From assembly GCA_013368325.1 (NCBI GenBank), contig JAACJK010000166.1:310001-374000 (forward strand): DNA of 64,000 nucleotides, read 5' to 3'. Below the pieces are notes generated by a model. The model saw only the letters and a list, made by a program, of their open reading frames with translations, had not been told where the DNA came from and made no database searches. Shown piece after piece: positions 12,102 through 24,345 of this stretch. This DNA is from Ephemerocybe angulata (taxonomy: Eukaryota; Basidiomycota; Agaricomycetes; Agaricales; Psathyrellaceae). Every line of letters begins with the position of its first letter. Position 1 is the stretch's first letter. A program made the translations under genes and the position numbers.

Positions 12102-13966
12102 ATGTTTCTATCTGCTGTCCGTCTTCCTCGTCTCCCTTCCGCCTGTGCAATTCGTAAAAGTCTATCTGGTCTCATGTCACGTCATCTTTACCTCGACGTT
12201 GAGCCACCTGTCTACACTGGCCCCAGAGACCGCCTTGACAAGGATGCCTTTCAAAAACACCTCTCAGTGGTTGCAGCTCGCGTGCGGCCGGAGAAGGTTG
12301 GTACGTTCTTGAAAGCCGCACCTCTTAAAGAGTAAGAGACTATCTACCTGAGTATGTCTCCCGCTTATACCATCCTCCAGAGCGCTATTGGACCTCCCAA
12401 AAATCCGCACAGTGGTCCCTGATGACGACGGCACAAATCGACTTGTCCTCTTGAGAATGGGCAAAGAAAGTATGCATTTTCAATCTACACTGCGAGGCTA
12501 TACCTTACTTGGATGCCAAGCTAGGTGAAATTCCAGCCGGTGCATTGGAGTTCATCCGAAAGGAAGGCAGCGGTTTTACGAACTATGACATCGATTTGAA
12601 GTATGACTATTGGACTGCGGGTGAGTTTCATCGCTCGGTTTAGCCGCCTTATCGTTGAATGTTCTCAGAGGAGATTTTGCACGCTTTCCTTCCCGAGGAA
12701 CTCCGCGAGGGTGCGCCTACAGGATTTGCAATGGTTGGCCACATAGGTGAGTCTGGTTGTCGCATTGCAGCCCGCTTTAGTCTAACGGCAGAGCTTTTCT
12801 AGCCCACCTGAACCTAAACAGTGAATACCTGCCATACAAGCACATAATTGGGCAATTGATTTTGGACGTACGTAGACCTGTCGCCTTACCAGGAGCATTG
12901 ACGCGAGCCTTTGCAGAAAAACAATCGAGTCGAGACTGTGGTCAACAAGCTCAACAATATCAACGCCCAATTCCGTTTCTTTGACATGGAGCTTCTCGCT
13001 GGCAAACCTGAATACATAGTCGAACACGTACGTGCAATGGCCACCTATCCGAATCTAATCTGACCAAGGCATCATATTGCTTCAGCACGAGTCCGATTGC
13101 AGGTTTACTTTCGATTTCACCAAGGTTTACTGGAACTCTCGATTGCACACAGAGCATGAGAGGCTCGTTCAGACGTTCATGCCCGAGGAGGTTGTTGCCG
13201 ATGTCATGGCAGGAGTAGGCCCTTTCGCTGTGCCTGCTGCCAAGAAAGGATGCGCCGTCCTGGCCAATGATTTGAACCCTGAGAGCGCGAAATACCTTTC
13301 GATCAACGTCACAAATAACAGGGTGCGTCAACGCCCCACTGACTAGCTTGCGATCGATGGCTAACTTTCGACAGGTGACGGATCTTGTTCGCGTGTTTTG
13401 TGAAGACGGTCGCGAATTCATCCAGAAGAGTATTGAGCGGGTGTGGAATGCCCCTTTCGACCCATACACAGGTCCAAAATTAAGCCGAGTGCAGGAGGAG
13501 AAGGAACGGAAACGGATTCAAAAATTGCAAGCTGAGGGGAAACCTGTACCGGCGCCAACCAAAGCTGAAGTCGATCCTGCGCATGTTCGACGACGGGTGT
13601 CGCATTTCGTCATGAATCTCCCCGACTCTGCCATCACTTTCTTGGACGCATTCCGTGGTATCATCCCTGAAGGTGACTCAGAATTGCGCAAGGCATACGA
13701 GCTCATGCCTATGATTCATTGCCACTGTTTCACGAGGGAGCTCGAGCAAGATAAGGCCGAAGCGGATATACGTGGGGTGAGTGCTATTGGTTTATCAGAT
13801 TAATGAACGTGAGCTAACTCCGTCTGGACAGAGGGTTGAAGAAAAGATCGGATGTTCGCTGACGGACGAAGTGTCGTACCACCATGTGCGATCTGTTGCG
13901 CCGAGCAAGGAGATGTACTGTATAAGTTTCAGGCTTCCTGCTGAGGCTGCAGTGCGAAAAGCGTAG
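12102..13966 (+). CDS. TRM5: tRNA (guanine-37-N1)-methyltransferase Trm5
   Basis: The exons join into a complete Trm5. The N-terminal part is [19 protein letters not shown], followed by fragments FAMVGHIAHLNL and the signature [11 protein letters not shown]. The AdoMet-binding core reads [19 protein letters not shown], with VLANDLNP as the ribose-binding acidic loop. The catalytic [13 protein letters not shown] block and a C-terminal HCHCFTRE complete it. The enzyme methylates N1 of G37 next to the anticodon. Three in-frame ATGs precede the core, at 12030, 12102 and 12174. The one at 12102 gives a 24-residue Arg-rich, acid-free leader that looks like a mitochondrial presequence. The one at 12174 gives the plain nuclear/cytosolic form. 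12102 was chosen as the longest convincing start. The upstream neighbour TatD is divergent. Confidence 0.9.
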
Positions 13967-14268
13967 AGAGAGTGGGAGGATAGGGAGGAGTCGATAGCTT
14001 GTGTTTTGAGGAGGCATCGGGGCAGGGCGCCGATCGGTGTACGGGGCAGTAATACAGCCGGAATGATTAGTCAGCAGCCCGGGTCGGTTAGCGCATATGG
14101 GGTAGTAGCAGGTCGTTTAACCCCGCAGATAGAAAACTTCAACGCCAGCAGAGGCATCCGTTCATTCTTCCCCAGTCGCCAGTTCTCGAGACTGCTCAGG
14201 CCGTCTCTTGGGATACCCTCTTTTTCTCAATACCCTCTCCATAGACCTCCAAGCTATCCCCATTCTCG
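13967..14268. other. Intergenic spacer between TRM5 and the carrier gene
   Basis: The Trm5 3' end is followed by about 300 bp with no supported gene. The last 100 bp before ATG 14269 are pyrimidine-rich, as expected for a fungal transcription start region. Confidence 0.5.
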
Positions 14269-17200
14269 ATGTCGACGTGGCCCCGACTCTTCCCGACGCT
14301 TCACTGTGACTCCGAGCGCCCCTCTTCCCTGACCGCCTCTGCCCTCAAAACAGTCCGAACAGCCGTCTCTGTCCCAGAGAATGAATTGAAGAGGTGGAAA
14401 CGGATCTTCGAAGCCAATTCGAAGGTGGTGAATGGCGAGAAGTGCGTAAAAAGGCCCTGCGGTCACATGCTGTAACCCATATTCTGGGCTGCTCTGACAT
14501 ATTGCTCTGGTCCTTCTTCAACAGGTTCTTGGATCAGGAGAGCTTCGTCAATGCCATTGCGCCCAAGGATGAATTCACCAAGATCGGTCGCGCGCAGTTT
14601 GGCATCCTCTTTCGCGTAGCCGATACATCACGGCGAGGCCTCGTGTCATGGGAGGATTTTGTAGTATTCGAGACGGTGTTGAAGAGGCCTGACGCGGATT
14701 ATTGGATGGCATTCCAGTACTTCGATGCGTGCGTTAATTCTATCCACGCGTTTCCCCACTCGCTAAGCTACCCCACAGGGACCATTCCGGCTATATCGAT
14801 TATGACGAGTTCCGAAGTACCATGTCTGCCAACATCGGGCCAGAGTCAATACCATTCGACTTCGACTGGTGAGTCGCTTGATCTCTGCCTTCAATTCCCA
14901 AACCTCAGCCCACAATTTCAGCGACTGGGTGAAGCTATACCTCGGGAAGAAGAACGGAACCCATGTGCTCGGATGTCAGTCCACTGCGGGTACCTTACTT
15001 CCCAAATGGCGCTAATCAATTTCTCTAGACAATGAATTTACCCAGCTGATGAAGGGACTGCAGGGCGAACGCCTTCGTCAAGCATTTGCATACCTCGACG
15101 CGGACCAGGATGGATTCATTAAACCGGATCAGTTCAAACGTATCATCCTAGTATGCCCCTTACTCGTCAATTCTTGGTCCCATATGCTTATTTGGAACAC
15201 AGGAAATTGCTGGCCATAAACTATCGGATGCAGTTATAGAGCGACTGCCTACTTTGTGTACTCTAAGCCCAGGACAACGTATATCCTATTCTGAGGTTAA
15301 TGCTTTCTACAATGTTATCAAAGGTCCGTAAATCTTCGCTGGCTTCGAGCGGTTGTTGATACAGTGTGCGAATAGAAATGGACATGGTCGAACGGTGCGT
15401 CGGTTGGGCATTTTCCACTGCAAGTTTCATATCTGAACGAATAATCACAGTATACTTCGCGAAGCCACGGCGAAGAGCAAGGATGGTCGAATCGATCAGA
15501 ACGACTTCATGAATCATGCCGCCTCTCATTCTCGCTATTCCCTATTCACTCCTATGGAGGCATCTATCATATTCCATTTCGCTGGCCGTGGCGTCCCAGG
15601 TCAACGGCTCGCTTTGCTAGACTTTGCTCAACTGCTGGATCCTCGATGGAAACTCCCTCATTCTCAGTACGAACAGTACGAGGAGCAGGCATCCCCTGCT
15701 GCCAAGACCTCGTCTATCGCCAACCGATTCCTGTCCTCGACGTACAGCTTCGTTCAGGGAGGTGAGATCAGGCATGGTGGTCATCTGTAGTGGCAGGCTA
15801 ACATGCTCGTCACAGGAATTGCGGGCGCCTTTGGTGCCACTATCGTATACCCAATTGACATGGGTGAGTTGCTCCTCTCGTCTGCGTGTATGGCGTAAGC
15901 TGACCCTTTATAGTGAAGGTATGTGTCGGCGTTAGATGTCTTTGAAACTTCCTGATGAAAAGAACGTTTGTTGCTAGACTCGGTAAGTTACTTTTTCCAG
16001 ATGTATACAAGTGATTGACTTTTTGCAGTATGCAAAATCAGCGCTCGACTGTGGTTGGGCAGATGCTATACAAGAACAGCATCGACTGTGCCAAGAAGAT
16101 TTTGCGTAATGAAGGCTTCCTAGGATTCTATCGCGGACTTGGACCCCAATTGATCGTGAGTGTCCTATTGATTGACTCGAAGTGTCGCTCATCGTGCTGT
16201 ACTAGGGTGTCGCCCCAGAGAAAGCTATCAAGCTCACCGTCAATGACCTAATCCGAGGCAAGGCGATGGACCCGGAGACCGGTCGGATAAAGCTTGGCTG
16301 GGAGTTGTTTGCTGGCGGTGCCGCCGGTGGCTGTCAAGTCGTAAGCATCTCAATACCAGTGGTGGATGATTTTGGTGTCTGAAACTCGGACTCTACAGGT
16401 CTTTACTAACCCCCTTGAAATTGTGTATGTTTTGTCATTCTATCCGGGCAGAATGTGACTCATGTCCCGCAGGAAAATTCGTCTGCAAGTTCAGGGTGAG
16501 GCAGCGAAACTGGAGGGAGCAGCGCCCAAAGGTGCTGTTCACATCATTCGACAGCTCGGTATCGTCGGCTTGTACAGGGGTGCTTCAGCTTGTCTGCTCC
16601 GTGACATCCCCTTCTCCGCCATCTACTTCCCTGTTTATTCGCACTTGAAATCGGACGTGTTCCAGGAGGGTTACAATGGCAAGCAATTGTCCTTCCTCGA
16701 AACTTTGTCTGCTGCTGCCATCGCGTAAGTCCTAGCCTCCACATCCTCTTCAAATGATGAGACTAACTCCCTTCAGTGGAATGCCTGCTGCGTATCTTAC
16801 TACCCCGGCCGGTGCGTAACTTCTATCTGCAATCGACTCGAACAGCTTCTGAAGACATGTGTTCAGATGTTGTCAAGACAAGATTGCAAGTTGAGGCGAA
16901 GCAAGGCCAGACCCACTATAAGGGCCTGAGGGATGCCTTCGTCAAGATCTGTGAGTGCCATAGCTATTGTCTGTTGAATCGTTCAACAATACTTAACTTG
17001 TAAATAGATCGCGAGGAAGGATTCAGGGCACTCTTTAAAGGTGGACCTGCTCGTATCATCAGGAGCAGTCCCCAGTTCGGCTTTACTCTGCTGGGTACGT
17101 AATTTGTCTCTTCTCTGAGTTCTCTCGCTGACTATAATTTATTATAGGCTACGAGACGCTGAAGAAAGCAGTGAGTGATATCGGCTGGAACTCCCCATCT

Positions 17201-17490
17201 ACACGTTCACTAACCGCATCAATTCTTTTTCCTTACCTTCATAGTTACCAGTGAGTGGCAGTTTTCATGATTGACGCGGGCAGCATACTGAATTCATCTC
17301 TTCACAGTACCCTTGGGAAGAGAAGCCGCCTTCGCAAGTGGCCACAGCCCTCACTTCTCGACCTGATGATCTATCGAGAATACGCGCAAGGAATGCGCTC
17401 AAGATTCTTCTCGATGTCCACGGAGACGTTGGCCGCAGGGCTGCGGCCTTTGGCAAGCCGTTGTCGTTGTCCAATCCCAAGCTGACCTAA
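14269..17490 (+). CDS. AGC1: Mitochondrial aspartate/glutamate carrier with EF-hand domain (Agc1/citrin type)
   Basis: The start is ATG 14269 ([11 protein letters not shown]). The N-terminal half is a calcium-sensing domain. EF-hand loops are seen at [11 protein letters not shown] and [12 protein letters not shown], with a degenerate one at [12 protein letters not shown]. The C-terminal half has three mitochondrial-carrier repeats with signature motifs PIDMVKTRMQ, PLEIVKIRLQ and [10 protein letters not shown]. These are characteristic of SLC25A12/13-like aspartate/glutamate exchangers of the inner membrane (malate-aspartate shuttle). All three signature motifs are cut by introns. In repeat 1 the motif is assembled from two consecutive 5-nt exons (15914-15918 and 15978-15982). 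The C-terminal tail ends with [10 protein letters not shown]. The gene has well over ten exons; frame is restored at every junction checked. Confidence 0.92.
15914..15918 (+). other. AGC1: 5-nt microexon 1 of the carrier gene
   Basis: Sequence TGAAG, flanked by introns 15864-15913 (gtgagt...tatag) and 15919-15977 (gtatgt...gctag). It completes the Val codon begun as G at the end of the preceding exon and supplies Lys of P-I-D-M-V-K. Confidence 0.85.
15978..15982 (+). other. AGC1: 5-nt microexon 2 of the carrier gene
   Basis: Sequence ACTCG, flanked by introns 15919-15977 and 15983-16028 (gtaagt...tgcag). It supplies Thr and the first two bases of Arg; the following exon at 16029 begins with T and then ATG (Met), giving K-T-R-M-Q. 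Confidence 0.85.
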
Positions 17491-18017
17491 GTCTATATCT
17501 ATTTTTGCGGGTGTACGGATACCATAGTAATGGAGAACACTGTTGACCGGAGACGCGAATGGGCAACGAATGGGTACACACTGCACATGCCGGCCGTGGC
17601 AACAGGTTAACAGCCAATAACATATCATTGGTTCCTCTGCGACCAATCTGCGACAACCATTGGCAGAGGTGAGAGTGTGACTTCTGATGGAGGTGTCATG
17701 ATGACCCAGTGCAAGGGTACGCCGAGATCATTAACCGACTGTGGGTTCTGCTTCAAATACCGTGGTCGGTGGATTGGCCCACTCTGTTCCCTGTCCCACC
17801 TTCGTTCTTTTTCTTTCGTCTTTTTCTTTTCGTTCTTTTCTCGGTACGTGTTGAAATATCTCTCACAATATTTTCTCATTAACATCTCGCAGAACGCTTG
17901 TCGTTCAAGGCTCTGCCGACTTCCTTTCACTGCCAGACAGTTGAACGCCAGCGTAGACCGCTTCATTTCAGGCCACCAACACCACCTTTCGCTTATTTCA
18001 ACCACATTCCTTAAATC
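17491..18017. promoter_or_regulatory. Intergenic promoter region with CT-rich tract
   Basis: No gene on the plus strand. A pyrimidine-rich tract (TTCTTTTTCTTTCG and following, about 17805-17850) lies 170-210 bp before the ATG of the next gene. Such tracts precede transcription starts of strongly expressed fungal genes. A 220-codon minus-strand frame here overlaps the next gene's first exon and is judged spurious. Confidence 0.5.
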
Positions 18018-19690
18018 ATGAAGTCGATAATCTTCGGGTTCGCCTTGGCTGCGGCCCATGTTGTGAATGCCACCATCTACTTGACCCCAGCGCCGGCGCC
18101 TGCTCCTACGGAGACCCCATCGGTCCCAGCGACGACGTCGTCGGCTCCTGCGACGACATCGACTAACTTCTACGAGATGATGCCGATGGAGGCGTATCAG
18201 AGTGGAGGCTACAAAGAGCTGGAGTGCGGTTATGGCTACGTGAAGCAGGCAGATGGGTCGTGCAAGGCGGAGACTTGGGTACGTCACAAAACCTATACAT
18301 CAATACTACTATATCGTTACTGATATTGATCTCTTCAGTATTCCAGTCAAGTGCCAGGCTGCTACGCGACAACCATCATCAAGTGGGTCTCCTGTTTAAT
18401 ACGATTGACGATGCAATAGGCTAATACACTTGTCCCTCAAATAGTAACAACAATAACTGCGGACACCAGTCCACTGTGACCTATACCGCGACAGTTCACG
18501 TCACAGCAGTAAGTGTATACTTGGCTGATCATATCGGACAAGAATTGACAAGTGTTATCGCGTTTATCGCAGACCGTGACCCAGACTGTTCCGACGACCA
18601 TCACCCAGCATGTCACCCAGACTCAACACGAAACGCAGACCCAGTCAATCACCCAAACCAAAACCGAGGTCGAGACTAAGGTCCTCACTTCCGTCCTGAC
18701 AATTCCGACCACCAGGGTGTGGGTTTCCACCGAGATCAGGGACAGGACGAAGACTGTTGAGCACACCCTGACTGCGACTGAGACGAAGATCTCGACCAGC
18801 ATCTGGACCTCGACGGCGACGAAGACGGACACTGCTACTCAGACCGTTAAGGAGACAGAGACCGCCCACGTCACCGAGGTCATGACCAGCACCGTTACTG
18901 TGCCTACCACCTTCACCAGCACCTGGATCTCTACGAGTGTTATCGACAAGGTGAGGGTGATTTCCGCCTATCTTGCCGCTGGTACTGATAAGCTGGTGCT
19001 ATCTAGACGAAGACTATCTCAGAGACCAAGACCGCGACTATCACTTCGCAGGTCACCTCGGTGCAGACCCAGACTGCTACAAAGACTGAGACCCAGTTGA
19101 GCCATGTTACCGTCACCCAGGTCAGCACCAAGGTCGAGCCCACAACCTTCACCTCGACCTGGGTGGAGACGAAGACCATCGACAACGTGAGTACCTTTTT
19201 TGCCCAAATTTACATGCTTCGAGATCCTGATGAGGCTATATCACAGACCAAGACCGTCGAAAACACCATTACGTCTACGCTCACTGAGAACAAGACAAAA
19301 CTGGAGACCATTACCTCAGTCTCAACGGCGACAGCTACCGCCACCGCGACGACGACAGAGACCCAGAAAGTGTTGGAGACTGCTCTTGCCGAGTGTCTTG
19401 GACAGTGCAAGTCTAAGTTCTGGCTGACGACGAATAGCCAGCCTGCCTACACCTCGACTACCACTTCGAGCTCAGCATACGCAACCACCACCAGTGCTAA
19501 GTACGACAGTTCGTCTTCATATTCATCGTATGCGTCCAGCAGCCAGGCCACTACCTCTTCCTCTGCACCCGCTTCCACCAGCGCGTCGTCATATTCATCG
19601 TATGCGTCCAGCAGCCAGGCCACTACCTCTTCCTCTGCGCCCGCCTCCACCAGCGCGTCGTCTTATGGCGGTTCAGGTGGATATTACTGA
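18018..19690 (+). CDS. Secreted Thr/Ser-rich repeat protein, unrecognised function
   Basis: The start is ATG 18018. A signal peptide (MKSIIFGFALAAAHVVNA) leads into a short Pro/Thr linker, a small Cys-containing segment (ELECGYGYVKQADGSCKAETW, then QVPGCYATT and NNNNCG), and then about 300 residues dominated by Thr, Ser and Val with TQT/TKT/TETK patterns. These blocks end with a related sequence: PTTFTSTWISTSVIDK and PTTFTSTWVETKTIDN, each directly followed by a phase-0 intron and then a TKT start. The C-terminal part has ALAECLGQCKSKFW, a Ser/Ala/Tyr-rich 24-residue duplication and GGSGGYY. No GPI-type hydrophobic tail is seen. It resembles heavily O-glycosylated cell-wall or extracellular proteins; a structural role is inference only. 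Confidence 0.8.
19519..19662 (+). repeat. 72-bp tandem duplication (24 codons, two copies)
   Basis: Two adjacent 72-bp units, almost identical at the DNA level (a few third-position differences), encode YSSYASSSQATTSSSAPAST plus SASS twice, at the 3' end of the secreted protein gene. Confidence 0.85.
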
Positions 19691-20107
19691 AGGGATGAAA
19701 CTTCATAGCAAGTATATCGTCTGGACACTTTACGATCTACATACTAGACTCCATCTTCTAACCTTCGGACACTCAAGGACACTCACATAATTTCCTTTCC
19801 GATTTCGACTTCATCCTTTAATCTTTGGTTTACCTGAGCTGGCGTTTTGTGTCGACGATTTTCTTTCCTTTCGTTTCGCCGACACCTGGTTTTTTAGCCT
19901 GCTGAGAAGCGGGTCTCTTCGCTATTTATTCTCGCCTGTGCATAACTTTTCGGATCCATATGTAGACAGTCGAAGTATTTTCTGCAGGGCAACGGTCATC
20001 ACAAACCCCCTCTTTCGGGTCGATAGCACCCCAAATGGAGATGATATCCCTCTGTCATTATTACCATATCCAGCAATCGATTCGGATGATGACGCCAGGA
20101 TGTTGCA

Positions 20108-20117
20108 AAGTGACTTG
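20108..20117. repeat. Left target-site duplication of the Mutator-like element
   Basis: AAGTGACTTG, identical and in the same orientation to 25141-25150, immediately outside the terminal inverted repeats. A duplication of 9-10 bp is typical of Mutator-like elements. Confidence 0.75.
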
Positions 20118-20245
20118 AGGGAGGGTACGATCGGTACAACCCGATCCAGGCACAAATCCGTCACGGTCACATCAGCTGACGAATGATGTCTCACGAAGCG
20201 CCGGAACGCGCGCCTGGTCCCAAATTGGGTTGGATGGGCGCGGCT
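20118..20245 (+). repeat. Left terminal inverted repeat of the MULE
   Basis: Imperfect inverted match to 25035-25140. The strongest blocks are 20129-20145 and 20157-20176 (20 of 20 bases), then GCGCGCCTGG near 20209 and ATGGGCGCGGC near 20234. Confidence 0.75.
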
Positions 20246-20903
20246 TGCTCAGCCTCTGGTACAGCATGGTGCCGACTTGCGCAAGGGCGTCCAAGGGAAG
20301 GAGAATGTAGAAATAGATCATATGTATATGTATAGTAGTCCAGAACGATCTCCGAAGTCCCGAACCGCCCATTGCCAAACTCGGTACAAAGCGTGGTCTG
20401 AGTGGCTGTGCCAGGGACAAAGCACAACCGTGACTGGAAGCCCATCTTGCGAAGACGTTCCGAGCCTCCCTAGGATTTTGGGGAGCTAAACAATGCCAGG
20501 GATGGATAAGTATAGCATTAATGCATGGAATACGAGCAATTATACCACTCATAAATTTCACAGGGGCAGGTCGTCGAAAGTTAAATCTTGAGCTTCGTGT
20601 AGCGCACGCTTAGATAAGATAGCCGGGCGCTTAAACAGGGCTATACTAATATCATAGCATTGCTTCGTGTTTCGATCTTGGGAGGTCCCAGTTGTTACAT
20701 TACAGGATTATAGTGAGACCACTCAATACATGTATGGTACTTTTTTACCTTACGTTTAGATCCAAAAGCCAGAAACATCGGTTCAAGTGCTCATGTCTGA
20801 TGGGGCGTGGAGGCGCGCATACAGCCAATGCTACGGGGTGGATCACTTTCTAGGTGCATAAAATTATTGAATTTGTGTAATTCCCTAAGTGAGTAGCCTA
20901 TAG

Positions 20904-23900
20904 TTAAACGTTTTCGAAGCTTGTGTTACTTGAATGGTCGCCATACTCATGCATTACAGGAATCTGAAGGTGGACATTGCCAGAGCCAGTTCCGGTAAGC
21001 TGCACACTATTTTCCACAGCCAAGTCGTACTTCTTCAACGCAGCTGCATATGCTGAATTCGAGGACACCGTGCCGTTGGTGTCGTGCATGAGCCTTGCTC
21101 GCTTAACCTTTCCCGCCGATGCGTCCAGCTTTTTATTTGCGTCCACAATAGAACGGTCTTCTGATGCGCAAATACGAAGTTGTGTATCACCTGTGGTGTG
21201 TTCATAAGTAGGAGTAGAAAATATTGTAGTATGCACTTACTCTTTCGTTTGAGCATGCGAACCGTTCGCGCTTCTTCAGTTTTTCGCTCATAAGCTGGAT
21301 TTACGCCAAACATGAGCCCGACCTCCACTGTTTTCTCCTTCAGCACATCGAGCCTTAGCGCCCGAAGGTACCCACCCACGAGACTGCACCCAGTGCCCTC
21401 TCGATTGGTGTCTGCATGGCCAGACTCGGATATGTTAGTAGTGCGTTCACCTAGATCCCATATAGCCTTGGGAATGAAACTCTTCTCCCAACACATGGCC
21501 GGGAAGGCGAACTTGCTGTCTTCCTTGTCTGTTACCCAATCTGAAAAATTAAGTAAGTCAGTGCAGGGCCCTCTCGAAGTATCGAATTATTCACTGTTTG
21601 CTTTTGTACCCCCCTCTGCCCGAATCTCCGCAACCGTCTCATCCCACTTAGGATTTACTGAGCATACCAAGCTTCGCATCTTCGCTTTGATGGCTTTCGT
21701 AGTCCCGGTTTTCTCGATGTTACGGGATAAGTGAATTGTACATAACCTGAGGACACGCTTCAGGTGATCGTAGTCCGTGAGTTCTTGGATTGTTATGTGT
21801 CCTTCATGGAGGTCTGGCGTAGTCGGGAGCGACTTAGCAACACTTTGGAGATGCATTCCGAGACCTTGCATGGCATATCAGGAATCAGACTATGTGTAGC
21901 ATTGTGCGGCACCGTACCTTTCGCTTGTCCTCGATGTTGATCGACACTGACCAGGCAGATTCCTGGGAAGTCGTCAAGTGTTTTGGCATGAAGGTGCCGC
22001 CATTTGAGCTCTTCTCCTGTATCAATCTTTACTAGCTCTGAGATCTTTCCGAAAATTAGCGCGTGCATTTCCGCTGACTCCTCAGTAACGAAAACGCGTG
22101 ATAAGATGCGAGCTAGAATTGGGATACTATGAGTGAAATATTGTTAAGTGTTTGATGCCCAGACTTACTTATCCGACTTGTCGGATTTTTGTCGTCCATC
22201 ACCGTGAGTTCGAATTCGAGATAACCCTTTACGCGCTTGAAGGCTATGTCGGTTTGAATATAGCGACAGTCTAGAAGTGCCCTGCTACTCTCAGGTGTCA
22301 TACATACACAGATGCGCTGAGACACCCCTTTGATCCGGACCTCTGCCATATAGCGAATATAGGAAATAGCTTCGCTGCTTGTGTCCTGCCTATGCTTAAG
22401 TAGAAGGAGTCCTGAAATTCTATTAGCCAGTTGATATAGCATGATCATATTATATACTTACCCTTCCAGCCTGTACCATGAGGAAAGCATTCTTGTATTA
22501 CTTGATCGATCCAATTCCGTATGTGATCCTGATTAGCGAGCGAAGGATGGAGGTCCAGTAGTGAGGGTGAAGAACTGTCAGGGAATTTGTTGCGTAAAAA
22601 TGCCAATACGACGGGATGGCGGTTGAATCGGCGTGTAGTCATATCGAAGATATCTTCGATCATGCTTCGCAGTAAGCCTAAAATCTGGTCAACGACTTGT
22701 GGCGGCGTCCTTGATAGTCCAGGAATGGGGTGCGTGTGCACGCCATCTGATACCACGAGAATTCGTGGACATTGTGGCCTTGACTCGACGATGGGCCTAT
22801 ACACCCGAATCTTTACATCGCAAGTGATGCGTAACATGGGCGCCATGACAAGTTTACCGTCTGAATCTCGATGCGGAAAAGCTAGTCAATTGTTTCAGTA
22901 TATATAAATTAATTAATCAAGAATGGGATGGATCACTCACGGCAGTGCGTACGGACACTTGAGCAGTTCATAGTGAAGGTACACGGGGCAAGTGGTCCCA
23001 GATTATGGAATGTGGCGAGTTCATCCTCAATGTACTGGAGCGTGGATCGGTCATTGTTGAATAATGCTCGCAGATAGTTCAAGTCGTAAAGGCCATCACT
23101 GGGGGAAAGATCATTGAGATGAACCCGATTGCGTGAGTGGTCGTAATGTTGACACCTATAAAAAATGTTAAGTTTACTTCCCGGGCCTCCCTGCATAGTG
23201 TCCACTCTCACTGACCGAACGGATGGCTTAGAACCTTCATGAAGAATAATTCTGCCATCGCACGAAGCCCTGGGTGGATGGCCACGCCGTGCTGCCTCCA
23301 ATTGGGCGCACCAGTTATCATAGCTCTCCTTCTCAGCTCCAAGTCGAACTGTTGGCTCTCCAGGAGGTGCCCTGCACCCAGTTATCATCAGAGCGAAGAA
23401 ATATACCATTGTCCTGTGCCGTAGCTTCGCGTTCACATCCCAGTCTCCAGACTCCGTGCCAAACTCGAATGTGGCGAGCTTCCTTTCTTGGATATATCGC
23501 TCCATGAGAGCTTCGCGTGAGGCGCTGCAGTGGGTCGCTGCGCGAGAGGCTTCCGAGGTAAAGGAACACACTTTAATTCCTTGGCCTTGTTGTTCCAAAA
23601 CTGTGAGACTGCCAGAACAGATGCGACAGTAGCAGAAAGTCTTACATGTTTCGGACGAGGTCTCGCATGAAACCCTGGTGCCATCCTCAGTGATGAGTAA
23701 GTCATTTTTCTGTAGAGTCTTCTTGGAAAATCCGCGTTTGGGATCGCCCACGGAGTATGCAAATCCTCGCACTGGATTAGCCCATGCGTCGCCGTTGCTG
23801 GGATCCATCTCAAACAGATGACCAGTTCCATCTCCAGGTGAGGTCTCCGGGTACTCCAAAAAAGGAGCGTAATGCAATGGGTATCGATAAAGGTGAGCAA

Positions 23901-24345
23901 GCCGTGTTCTATGATTAGCCGTTATAGGACCGGCTTCATATGTGCGCCGGTTCTCATCGGATTGTCGACTAGACGAGGTGCTCGGCGAGCGGGATACTGA
24001 ACTAGAAGGACTCAAGCTATCGGGCTCTGAGCGGCCGCTGCGAGTCCGAGTTGGAGTAGTAGGTCCACAAGCGTTGGCAGAGCGAGCCGGACTCCCAGGA
24101 AATCCAGAATGAGATGTGGTGGTATTAAGCTGAGCAGAGGACCAGTCCAAGATAGTATCAAGAGAGTCACTAACACCCTGAGGTGGTGCTAAGGTCGTAC
24201 CCTGAGCTTCGAGGGCCAGGATAATAGACTTGAGACGCTTCAAGCGTGTGAGGGTATCTTCGCCAGTGGGGCACGGATCCGACACCACTATCAGGGGAGT
24301 GGCATCCGGATGAGTGGTGTGAGGCGTAGGAGACGTAGGGGACAT
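20904..24345 (-). CDS. MULE-type transposase with N-terminal zinc-binding region
   Basis: The start is ATG 24345 (MSPTSPTPHTTHPDATP). There are about seven exons; the junctions checked all restore frame (for example THC-PFPHRDSDGK, WKG-LLLLKHRQD, HRGQAKG-LGMHLQS, KANN-WVTDKED). The Ser/Pro-rich N-terminus precedes a Cys/His-rich segment (CTFTMNCSSVRTHC, CDVKIRV, CPRILVVSDGVHTHP) resembling the WRKY/GCM-like zinc domains of Mutator transposases. The catalytic region shows the MULE order: first acidic residue in YIQTDIAFKRVKGYLEFEL, second in SVDQHRGQAKG, a Cys/His site in LCTIHLSRN, and the Glu in TTNISESGHADTNREG. The C-terminus is a charged coil. The gene is uninterrupted by stops, so the element could be active. 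Confidence 0.78.

Noticed and set aside
17625..18287. 220-codon minus-strand open frame
   Set aside because: It overlaps the signal-peptide exon of the secreted protein; its Arg-rich text is the antisense of Ser/Pro/Thr codons and it has no recognisable domain.
23156..23177. 22-nt GTAAAC...ATAG stretch in the transposase exon resembling an ultrashort intron
   Set aside because: The frame is open through it (SKLNIFYRCQHYD), and removing 22 nt would break the frame.
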